Assembly: GCA_035548515.1 (NCBI GenBank) | Contig: DASZSW010000032.1 | Span: forward strand, 1 to 64,000 | Length of the DNA: 64,000 nucleotides | Direction: 5' to 3' | Source: DASZQY01 sp035548515 | GTDB lineage: Bacteria; Pseudomonadota; Alphaproteobacteria; Rhizobiales; Kaistiaceae | Shown: positions 34,784-41,658 of the stretch, in pieces | Numbering within the stretch: the stretch's first letter is position 1 | How the letters are laid out: every line of letters begins with the position of its first letter | Program-made: the position numbers and the translations under genes | Notes under the pieces: model-generated | What the model was told of the DNA's origin: nothing | Seen by the model: only the letters and a program-made list of their open reading frames with translations | Databases searched by the model: none

Positions 34784-35608
34784 ATGCGGAAATCCATCGG
34801 GGCCAGCCTCGCGGCGACTGCGGCGGCGATCTGGATTGGCGCGGCCGCCGGGGCCTCGGCGCAAGCGGCCGAGTGGAACCGCGCCTACCTTGGCGCCTTC
34901 GCCGGCGCTGCCTTCGGCCAGTCCGACGCCACAACCGAGATTGGCTGCCCGGGCGGTGGCTACATCTGCAACCCCACCCAATACGTCGAAAACGGCGTGC
35001 TCGTCGGGGCGACCGGCAGCGGCTCGGCAACCGCCACCGCCTTCGCCGGCGGCGGCTTCATCGGACGCAGCTGGCAGAACGGCACCGTCGTCTACGGGCT
35101 GGAGGCCGATGTCGGCGCGATGCCCTTCAGCATCACCAACGGCGGCAGCGCCGCCAGCATCAACCCGGGCATCCACAACGGCTCGGATCCCGCGATCTTC
35201 TCGATGCACGTGACCGCGTCGGCGGATTGGCTGGCGACGGCGCGGGTCCGCGTCGGCTTCCTGCCGACGCCGAACCTGCTCGTCTACGGGACCGCCGGCA
35301 TCGCGGCGACCGAACTCACCGTGTCGAACGCCTACGCCGACAACTATGTCTTCGTGGGCCACACATACGGCCACGAGAACGCCACCACATCGGAGTTCCG
35401 CACCGCGCTGGCGCTCGGCGCCGGCGTCGAATGGGCGGTGTCGGATCGCTGGACGATGCGTGCCGAATACATGCACGTCGATTTCGGCGCGCTCACCGTC
35501 GCCGGCAGTATCTCCTTCGCGGACCTGTGGCTGGACGTGAACCCTGCGACCAGCACCGCCAGCCTGCGGACAGACATCGTGCGGGCAGGCGTGGCGTACG
35601 GGTTCTAG
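34784..35608 (+). CDS. outer-membrane beta-barrel protein (Omp25/31-like)
   Basis: Protein of 274 residues with a signal peptide (MRKSIGASLAATAAAIWIGAAAGASAQAA) and alternating hydrophobic strands ending in aromatic Phe (ADIVRAGVAYGF-type terminus, RTDIVRAGVAYGF). WNRAYLGAFAGAAFGQSD, YGLEADVGAMPF, ARVRVGFLPTPNLLVYGTAGIAATEL and VEWAVSDRWTMRAEYMHVDFG fit an eight-stranded OmpA-like barrel of the Hyphomicrobiales Omp25/31 type. A short Cys-containing loop (EIGCPGGGYICNP) could form an extracellular disulfide. Divergent from uvrD. Confidence 0.85.
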   Translation: MRKSIGASLAATAAAIWIGAAAGASAQAAEWNRAYLGAFAGAAFGQSDATTEIGCPGGGYICNPTQYVENGVLVGATGSGSATATAFAGGGFIGRSWQNGTVVYGLEADVGAMPFSITNGGSAASINPGIHNGSDPAIFSMHVTASADWLATARVRVGFLPTPNLLVYGTAGIAATELTVSNAYADNYVFVGHTYGHENATTSEFRTALALGAGVEWAVSDRWTMRAEYMHVDFGALTVAGSISFADLWLDVNPATSTASLRTDIVRAGVAYGF

Positions 35609-35618
35609 TTGGGTGCCG

Positions 35619-36062
35619 TCACGATAGCGCCTCGGCCAGCGCGACAATCACGCCCGCCGGGCCGCGCACGTAGCAGAGCCGGTAGATATTCTCGTAGTTC
35701 ACCACCTCGCCGATCAGCTCGCCGCCATGCGCGCGGAGCATGGCGACGCTGTCGTCGACGCTTTCCACCTGGAACATGAGGTTGCGCAGTCCCGCCGCGT
35801 TCGGCGGCGCCACCGCCGGCTCGACCTTCACCAGCTCCGGATGGTGGAACTTCGTCAGTTCCAGCCCCTGCCCATCGGGCGTCCGCAGCATGACGATGTC
35901 GACCTTCACGCTGTCGATCGCGTTGATGCGGTCCACCCACTTCCCCTCGATCGGCGCGCGCCCCTCGATGGTCATCCCGAGCGCGGTGAAGAAGGCGGTG
36001 GCGGCGGCAAGGTCGTCGACGACAATGCCGACGTGGTCGAGCTTCACAAGCTTTGACGGCAA
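35619..36062 (-). CDS. VOC-superfamily (glyoxalase/bleomycin-resistance-like) protein
   Basis: Protein of 147 residues from a TTG start; AAGGAG nine bases upstream lies inside the end of the preceding gene, so translation is coupled. KLDHVGIVVDDLAAATAFFTALGM and the second half LRNLMFQVESVDDSVAMLRAHGGEL ... YRLCYVRGPAGVIVALAE show the paired beta-alpha-beta-beta-beta units, with His, Glu (GLELTKFHHP) and the C-terminal acidic position as possible metal ligands. Substrate unknown. Confidence 0.88.
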   Translation of the reverse strand: MPSKLVKLDHVGIVVDDLAAATAFFTALGMTIEGRAPIEGKWVDRINAIDSVKVDIVMLRTPDGQGLELTKFHHPELVKVEPAVAPPNAAGLRNLMFQVESVDDSVAMLRAHGGELIGEVVNYENIYRLCYVRGPAGVIVALAEALS

Positions 36063-36068
36063 CGCCGG

Positions 36069-36662
36069 CTACTCCTTCAGCACCACTACCGGCATCGGTG
36101 CGGCGGCGAGCGCATCGATATCCGCCGGCCGCGCCGCCTTCAGGCTGGCGAGGAAGGCGGTGGCGTCGTCGCCATAGGCGCGCCGGCTGATGCCGAATAG
36201 CACCACGCCCGCCTTGCCGCCTTCGCCCGTCCACGGCGCGTAGCGGTAGGCGTTCCATTCCACGATGTCGCCGTCCGGCGAACTCATGATGAAGTCGAGG
36301 ATGATCTCGCCGGTCTTGCGGTTCACAATCTGCGAGAAGTTGACCAGCGGATCGGTCGCCTTGCGCTTCTCCAGCATGTCGACCGTCGCCACCGCCGCGG
36401 CGCGCACGTCGCTCTGCTCGATATTGGCGTCGAGCAGCACCATCGCCGTGTAGTGCTCGCTGTCCTGCCCCGCCGGCAGGTACTCCTGCTTGTAATAATG
36501 CGGATAGGGATGCGACGCCCACGCGAGCACGAAGCTCTGGCCATGAAAACTGATCGGCCCCGGCACCGACAGCCGCTCGGCCGCATTCTCCGCAAAAGCC
36601 GCAGCAGCGGAGATGAGAAGCGTCGCGGCGCTGAGCAGTGAAATGAAGGCGCGGCGGTTCAT
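36069..36662 (-). CDS. secreted protein of unknown function, Tat-like signal
   Basis: Protein of 197 residues starting MNRRAFISLLSAATLLISAAAAFA, a twin-arginine-type signal peptide with AGGA eight bases before this ATG (another ATG is three codons upstream). The mature part has LAWASHPYPHYYKQEYLPAGQ, VATVDMLEKRKATDPLVNFSQIVNRKTGEIILDFIMSSPDGDIVEWNAYRY and ends in a helical stretch. No domain recognised. The VOC gene follows after a six-base gap. Confidence 0.75.
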   Translation of the reverse strand: MNRRAFISLLSAATLLISAAAAFAENAAERLSVPGPISFHGQSFVLAWASHPYPHYYKQEYLPAGQDSEHYTAMVLLDANIEQSDVRAAAVATVDMLEKRKATDPLVNFSQIVNRKTGEIILDFIMSSPDGDIVEWNAYRYAPWTGEGGKAGVVLFGISRRAYGDDATAFLASLKAARPADIDALAAAPMPVVVLKE

Positions 36663-36723
36663 GGGCTGCATCCTGACAGATCAAAATCGGGCTGCGAGCA
36701 TAGCTTTTCGTCCGACTGCCGTC

Positions 36724-36746
36724 ATGGCCGGGCTTGACCCGGCCAT
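36724..36746. repeat. dispersed palindrome ATGGCCGGG-CTTGA-CCCGGCCAT
   Basis: Perfect 9-bp arms with a CTTGA loop inside 36663-36899, which has no gene. GTCATGGCCGGGCTTG-type palindromes are widespread between genes in Hyphomicrobiales chromosomes. Otherwise the gap shows nothing definite. Confidence 0.75.
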
Positions 36747-36899
36747 CCACGCCGTGACCCAGCTGCGCGCATCCCGCGAGGAGGACAGAGCGAACCGCCA
36801 TGCCCCCACGCCGAGACCGTCCGCGCCCACATTGCCGCGGTCGAAGCCGGGCGCCGACACCGCGCCGTTATTCGCGTATTGAGCGCAATTCAAGCGTGG

Positions 36900-38978
36900 C
36901 TAAAAGCGACGTTCCCTCCACGCTGCTAAGAGCTCCTTTGCTCTGTCGCCCTTGGCGTTAGAGGTCTGAGCGATTTGCTCGAGTCGATTTCTAGCTACGG
37001 CCGGGTCGGCAAATGTTGCCACGTACTCTCTGTACAACGGGAAAGTCCTGCCCGACGCACTTATCGACACCCCTCGCATCGCATCGAGCGCTTCCAAGAA
37101 ACCGTCGTCATCTACCATCGCCTGCTCAATGAAGGCAGCGAGCGACACTCTGTCACCGAGTTGGTGCCAGCAAAATAGAACATCGAGAGGCTGCGGCATG
37201 TTGAATACGTCGGTGCTCGCCATCGCGTTCACCCGCTCAACGAAGCTGACTAGTGCGCTGTCAAGTTGAGGCTCCGTGAGCCATTGTCGTTCACTATCAG
37301 CTCGTGAAGCGTCAGGTCGGCCGTAAGCCAATCCCTGGTCTCTCAATATTTCAGCGATCCAATTCAGGCTTTGGCCGTTTTCTACAAGCGATTGGAATTG
37401 GCTCGGGTCGGTTCGCTTGAGAAGTTTGAGAGCCTTTGGCCAAATCGAGTTGGAGCCAAAATCGTCCGAAACCTCGCTTGTTGCGGCAATTGAATCCATC
37501 GTTGCAGTGAGGGCCTGCGCAATGCCTTCTTTTTCTTTCGATGACAGTGAGTCGGGCGGGAGATCGCCGAGTCGATCCAACAAAACATCCACGAAATGCC
37601 CGCGTCGATAGCCTGCCTTCTGCGAGAGGGTCTTCAATATTGCCGCGGCGGAGTCGGCTCGCTCAGCCGCCTCCTTTCTGAAGCCGGCGAGTTCTTCGTC
37701 GGCGATCGCATATGTGGGAAAGGCAAATGCGAAATAGTTGCGCCAATGACTTGGGCTTCCCAAACGGCCGGCCTGCTCGAACTTTGTGAGTTCGCCGTGT
37801 GCGAATTTGAACACTTTGCGGTCTTTTCCCTCCATTGCGAAGAACGATACGCCGGGGAGAATGCTGTCGAGGCCTGAGAAGTAAGTTGCAGATGTCCAGC
37901 CAATGTCTTGCAAGATTTTCGTGAGTTTCTCGGCTAGATGGGTCTCTTCATCGTCGGAGGGCCTCCCCCCATCGCGGTACGCAGCAACGTTTGTCAGGTA
38001 CCGCTGGACCCATCTGTACAGCTTTGGCGCCTTTAGCTTCACCAATTGAAGCCAAACAAAGTCCAGGAAGTCGGCACCCGGAGGCAGCCATCGCCACCCG
38101 AAAGTCACAGCTTCAACCAGCCTAACAACGTCGCGGGGGGTTTCGATTAGGATTCCTCCCCAAGTGTCCATGACAACGTTCTCTCGGTAGCCGGAATTGT
38201 CGACAACCAACGCTGATTTCATTTCTTCTGGAAATTTCTCGGCAAGTAGTTTTCTGGCGTACCGGCGAAGAGCGAATGGTTCGTGTGGTGGTATTGGGAT
38301 CGTCGTTTGAAACACTTTTTCGAGATACGTGTGAGGATCGTTCACGTGCAGGCAGTCCGCTACCTGTCTGCTGAGTACGCGTTCATCGAAACAAACAACG
38401 TAGACCATGAGCGGAAAATCAACGACGTGTCGTATAACGCGAAGGACCTCGACCGCCTCGGAAGGATCCAGTCTGTCGGTATCATCGACGAACACCGCAA
38501 AGCGGAGCGCCGGGCAGTTGGCCTCCATTTTGCGAAGTTCATTCGCAATCTCAGCTTTGAGTTCCGGCACCCCGCTTATCTTGAGGTTCAGAAATTCTCC
38601 GAGCCATCCCGCACCCTTGAGGCCCACCGCCGCTAGTAGGGTTGTCCCGCTTGGATCAGTTGCCGCCATGGCAGACGCCGGCACAGCAAGGGCAGCCGCG
38701 TACTTTCCCAGCCTCCGAACCTTTCCGGCGAGGCCCTCCCTCCATCGCCGAAAAAGCCAGTAGTCGAGGCGCCACAACGGCGTGATTGTCGCTTCAACAG
38801 CTGCGATTTCCTTCGCCAGTTGTCCGAGCAGCGAGGAAAGCAGCGCGGAAGACTCGCCGATTAGCCAAGGGTCGAATCTTACGACTCTGACTGATGGAGA
38901 TGTTGCTTGGATTTGCTCGGCAACAAAATTTACATAGCTGGATTTTCCGCTGCCCCATGCTCCTTGAACACCCAGCAC
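36900..38978 (-). CDS. KAP-family P-loop NTPase, 5' end apparently frameshifted
   Basis: Large NTPase, 692 residues from the first standard start (GTG 38978). Walker A GAWGSGKSS is at residues 6-14, FDPWLIGES follows, and Walker B is LRFAVFVDDTDRLDP near 158-172. Two weakly hydrophobic stretches (about 92-130) sit between them, as the membrane insertion does in KAP proteins. The frame stays open upstream to 39098 and there encodes the normal domain beginning (FGLERVVQALAKTLVRDVSPSGYV) without ATG, GTG or TTG. In the next frame an ATG at 39121 gives MNADIRGENSF and then a stop, so one base seems lost or gained near 39089. Lower GC and different codons than its neighbours suggest transfer. KAP includes the phage-exclusion protein PifA; a defence role is inference. 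Confidence 0.8.
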   Translation of the reverse strand: MLGVQGAWGSGKSSYVNFVAEQIQATSPSVRVVRFDPWLIGESSALLSSLLGQLAKEIAAVEATITPLWRLDYWLFRRWREGLAGKVRRLGKYAAALAVPASAMAATDPSGTTLLAAVGLKGAGWLGEFLNLKISGVPELKAEIANELRKMEANCPALRFAVFVDDTDRLDPSEAVEVLRVIRHVVDFPLMVYVVCFDERVLSRQVADCLHVNDPHTYLEKVFQTTIPIPPHEPFALRRYARKLLAEKFPEEMKSALVVDNSGYRENVVMDTWGGILIETPRDVVRLVEAVTFGWRWLPPGADFLDFVWLQLVKLKAPKLYRWVQRYLTNVAAYRDGGRPSDDEETHLAEKLTKILQDIGWTSATYFSGLDSILPGVSFFAMEGKDRKVFKFAHGELTKFEQAGRLGSPSHWRNYFAFAFPTYAIADEELAGFRKEAAERADSAAAILKTLSQKAGYRRGHFVDVLLDRLGDLPPDSLSSKEKEGIAQALTATMDSIAATSEVSDDFGSNSIWPKALKLLKRTDPSQFQSLVENGQSLNWIAEILRDQGLAYGRPDASRADSERQWLTEPQLDSALVSFVERVNAMASTDVFNMPQPLDVLFCWHQLGDRVSLAAFIEQAMVDDDGFLEALDAMRGVSISASGRTFPLYREYVATFADPAVARNRLEQIAQTSNAKGDRAKELLAAWRERRF

Positions 38979-39163
38979 GTAGCCGCTCGGAGAAACGTCT
39001 CGAACGAGCGTCTTGGCCAGGGCTTGGACGACACGTTCCAGCCCGAACGCGTCGTCGCTGAGGTTGGTTTTGGGACTGTCGCCGCCTAGAAAGAATTTTC
39101 ACCACGAATATCTGCATTCATTTTGGAGTTTCTACCATAGCGCGAAAGACATCTTTCAATCGC

Positions 39164-39269
39164 AAATAAACTTATCCCCGCCCACCAAACCCACCCCATA
39201 ATCCATCCCGCTCACTCCCGCTGAGGGTCGAGGACCGGTACCGTCCGGGCTTTCGGGGAGTGGCGCGGC
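39164..39269 (+). repeat. ~106-bp direct repeat, copy 1
   Basis: Starts AAATAAACTTATCCCCGCCC and ends TTTCGGGGAGTGGCGCGGC. It matches 39851-39957 with only a few substitutions and one single-base indel. It lies between the KAP gene and the antitoxin gene, and includes a GGAC-N7-GTCC hairpin around a GGTACC centre. Confidence 0.9.
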
Positions 39270-39321
39270 TCCTGACTCGGCCAAATTCCCTGCTTCGGGC
39301 GGTCGTGCTAATGTTTGCCGC

Positions 39322-39552
39322 ATGAACAAAGCCCTGAACGATATCGTTCACCGCGCGGACGCTTGGCCGGATTTCGCTCAAGAGGAACTGGCGCAGCTCG
39401 CCCGTGAGATCGACGCCGAGGTGAACGCCGGGGTCTACCTGCCGACGCCCGACGAGCTGGCTGGCATTGACCGTGGGCTCAAGGACTCGGCGGATGGCAA
39501 GTTTGTTGGCGCCGAACAAGTCGAAGCGGTTTTCGCCAAACATCGCCGCTGA
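39322..39552 (+). CDS. ParD/RelB-like antitoxin
   Basis: Acidic helical protein of 76 residues (MNKALNDIVHRADAWPDFAQEELAQLAREIDAEV ... YLPTPDELAGIDRGLKDSADGKFVGAEQVEAVFAKHRR). The last segment, S/ADGKF-x-EQVEAVFAKHR, is the common toxin-binding tail of antitoxins paired with RelE/ParE proteins. The stop overlaps the toxin start (TGATG). The N-terminal half is not a clear ribbon-helix-helix, so DNA binding is uncertain. Confidence 0.82.
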   Translation: MNKALNDIVHRADAWPDFAQEELAQLAREIDAEVNAGVYLPTPDELAGIDRGLKDSADGKFVGAEQVEAVFAKHRR

Positions 39553-39827
39553 TGCGGGTCGTCTGGACCGAGGCGGCTCTCGCCGATCTCGACGATGTTC
39601 TTGCCTATATCGCTGAGCACCATCCGTCTTTGGTTGAGCCACTAGAGCGGCGGCTTAGGGCGGTGGTCGAGCGCATCGGTCAATGGCCGCAGAGCGGTCG
39701 CGTCGTGGAAGAGCGTCCCGGCGTTCGCGTGGTGCCGCTTGTTCGGTATCCCTATCGCCTTTTCTACCTGGTGACGGATCACCGGGTCGAGATTCTCCAT
39801 CTCCACCACGCCGCACGCGACGACTGA
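39552..39827 (+). CDS. ParE/RelE-family toxin
   Basis: Protein of 91 residues with the RelE/ParE fold: RVVWTEAALADLDDVLAYIAEHHPSLVEPLERRLRAVVERIGQWPQSGRVVEERPGVRVVPLVRYPYRLFYLVTDHRVEILHLHHAAR. The PYRLFYLV ... VEILHLHHAAR ending is diagnostic of the ParE/RelE superfamily. Gyrase poisoning (ParE) versus mRNA cleavage (RelE) cannot be decided, though the length and ending are ParE-like. Coupled to the antitoxin; the pair lies exactly between two direct repeats. Confidence 0.9.
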   Translation: MRVVWTEAALADLDDVLAYIAEHHPSLVEPLERRLRAVVERIGQWPQSGRVVEERPGVRVVPLVRYPYRLFYLVTDHRVEILHLHHAARDD

Positions 39828-39850
39828 ATCTTCGGCGTTGCCGCTTCTCA

Positions 39851-39957
39851 AAATAAACTTATCCCCGCCCACCAATCCCGCCCCATAATCCATCCCGCGC
39901 ACTCCCGGCCGAGGGTCGAGGACCGGTACCGTCCGGGCTTTCGGGGAGTGGCGCGGC
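39851..39957 (+). repeat. ~107-bp direct repeat, copy 2
   Basis: Second copy of 39164-39269, beginning 24 bases after the toxin stop. Unlike copy 1 it continues into a further stretch of structured non-coding DNA, suggesting that this is the longer element and copy 1 a partial one. Confidence 0.9.
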
Positions 39958-40570
39958 GCCAGGCGTCGTCGCAGAGGTGCGGCGCGTCGGGACGACCCGT
40001 GAGCCGGGCCGTCGGGGAAACCCGTCTGCCACTGTCGCTCCGTATCTCCGCTGGTCGCGGGGAGGCGGGGCGGGCTTAAGGTCTGCCGCCTTCGCGCCGC
40101 GTGGCGAAAGCCAAGCGGCCGTCCGGGGAACCGGGCAGGGCGGCGGATCGAAGTCCTGGCCACGCGGATGAGAAATCGCCGCGGCGGGCGCTCGAGCGAG
40201 CGCCAACACTGGACTACCGGACGGCACTCTTTCGAGCGCCCGCCACCCCTCGGACCCTTGTTGGTCTGAGCGACGAGAGAACAGGAAGCGCCGCGAGGCG
40301 CGACAGGGACGCAGAGAACGAAGGAGACAAACTCGGGCCGGCATCGGTCGCGGGAACGAAGAAGCGTGCGCGCCGCTCCAGTTTGTCCCCTCGCCCCGGA
40401 GGGGAGAGGGCCATGAGCCTTATGACCCCGGACTTGATCCGGGGGAATTAGGCGAATGGGGTGAGGGGAGTCGCCGCCGGCAAGCACGCCCTCACCCTTC
40501 GCCTCTAGTTCGCTGCGCTCACAAGATGCGAAGCCCTCTCCCCTGCGGGGCGAGGGGACACGCGACCGAC
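39958..40570. other. gene-free, GC-rich interval with dispersed palindromes
   Basis: About 610 bases without a credible gene. Open frames here on both strands are arginine/proline-rich and match no family. The first half continues the direct-repeat element. The second half contains a 25-bp imperfect inverted repeat (40385-40409 against 40536-40560, one mismatch) enclosing the palindrome CCCCGGA-CTTGA-TCCGGGG at 40426-40444. Confidence 0.7.
40385..40560. repeat. inverted-repeat-bounded intergenic element
   Basis: Arms at 40385-40409 and 40536-40560 pair over 24 of 25 bases (GTCCCCTCGCCCC and the complement). The inside carries the ACCCCGGACTTGATCCGGGG-type palindrome common in Alphaproteobacteria. 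No transposase or coding frame is inside; it resembles a small non-autonomous or REP-like element. Confidence 0.7.
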
Positions 40571-41494
40571 TTACCCCCGCGCCAATCTCCGGAACACCCG
40601 CCCGTCGATCGCCGCCAGGCCCGCGGCGATCGCGGCCATGCCGGCGAAGTGGTTCGGCGCCAGGCGCTCGCCGAGCAGGATGGCGCCGAGCAGCACGGCG
40701 GTGACCGGGATGAGCAGCGTTACCAGCATCAGGTTCACCGAGCCGGCGGTGGCGAGGATGCGGTAGTAGACGACGTAGGCAAGGCAGGTGGAGAGCGCGG
40801 CGATGCCGAGGATTGCGCCGATCGAAGCGAGCGATGGCGGCGGCATCCGCCACGGCGCGTCGAAGAGGACCACGAGCACGGTCATGATGATGGCGCTCGC
40901 GGTGATCTGGCCGGCGGCGGTAGCGAGCGGCGCGAGGCCCATGCGCGAAAAGCGGCGCGCGTAAATGGCGGAGAAGGCGTAGCAGACGCACGCCGCTATG
41001 ATCGCGAGTTCCGGGACGAGGTGTTCGCCCGCATGGGAAAGGGCATCGCCGCCGATCATCACGACGACGCCGGCGAAACCTACGATCACGCCGCCGATGC
41101 GGAGCGGCGTCATGCGCTCGTCGTCGGTCCAGTAGTGGGCGACGACGACGGTGAAGATCGGCGTGGCGGCGTTGAGGATGGAGGCCAGCCCGCTCGGGAC
41201 GCCGGTGCCTTGTGCCCACGCGATCAGCGTGAACGGGAGGACGTTATTCAGCGTCCCCATCACGGCGAAGGCGGTCCACGCCTCGCGGCTGGTCGGCAGT
41301 CTGCCGTCGGAGGCCCGCAGCACCGCGTAGAGGAAGATGGCGCCGAGCAGCACGCGCGCCGCGACCAGGGTGTAGGCGTCGATGCTCGTCAGCGCCACGG
41401 CGTTGAAGAAGAAGGAGCCGCCCCAGATGACGGACAGGAACAGGAGCAGCCCCCATTCTGCCGTGGTCATGGTGTGGTTAGGCGAGGCGGGCAT
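40571..41494 (-). CDS. EamA-family (DMT) permease
   Basis: Ten-helix drug/metabolite transporter of 307 residues from MPASPNHTMTTAEWG (a start at MTTAEWG, 41470, is equally possible). Both EamA repeats are visible: LLLFLSVIWGGSFFFNAVAL ... VLPFTLIAWAQGTGVPSGLASILNAATPIFTVVVAHYWTDDERMTPLRIGGVIVGFAGVVVM, and the second from LAIIAACVCYAFSAIYARRFSRMG to LVTLLIPVTAVLLGAILLGERLAPNHFAGMAAIAAGL. Substrate unknown. Faces the gene-free interval. Confidence 0.9.
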   Translation of the reverse strand: MPASPNHTMTTAEWGLLLFLSVIWGGSFFFNAVALTSIDAYTLVAARVLLGAIFLYAVLRASDGRLPTSREAWTAFAVMGTLNNVLPFTLIAWAQGTGVPSGLASILNAATPIFTVVVAHYWTDDERMTPLRIGGVIVGFAGVVVMIGGDALSHAGEHLVPELAIIAACVCYAFSAIYARRFSRMGLAPLATAAGQITASAIIMTVLVVLFDAPWRMPPPSLASIGAILGIAALSTCLAYVVYYRILATAGSVNLMLVTLLIPVTAVLLGAILLGERLAPNHFAGMAAIAAGLAAIDGRVFRRLARG

Positions 41495-41658
41495 GGCTCT
41501 TGCGACTCCGTTCCGAGGAAACGGGGGCGGAGTTAGCAGGCCGCCAAAGGCCCTGCATTCCGTTTCTTGCAACTGTCATGAACGACTGGCTTTAAGGCTT
41601 TGGCTCGGTTGGATTATTTGCTACGCTCATCGCCTCACGCGCCCGTGCGGAGGCTCAC

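Noticed and set aside
39086..39101. Programmed ribosomal frameshift in the KAP gene
   Set aside because: No X-XXY-YYZ slippery heptamer, prfB-like shift site or stimulatory hairpin is visible; an indel or pseudogene is simpler.
36663..40570. A complete multi-gene phage-defence system
   Set aside because: Only the KAP NTPase fits; no nuclease, methylase, sensor or second effector is operonic with it, and the toxin-antitoxin pair is separately bounded by its own repeats.
39642..41219. 525-codon minus-strand frame across the repeat and the EamA gene
   Set aside because: Its sequence is out-of-frame transporter plus repeat DNA; Arg/Pro-rich and not conserved-looking.
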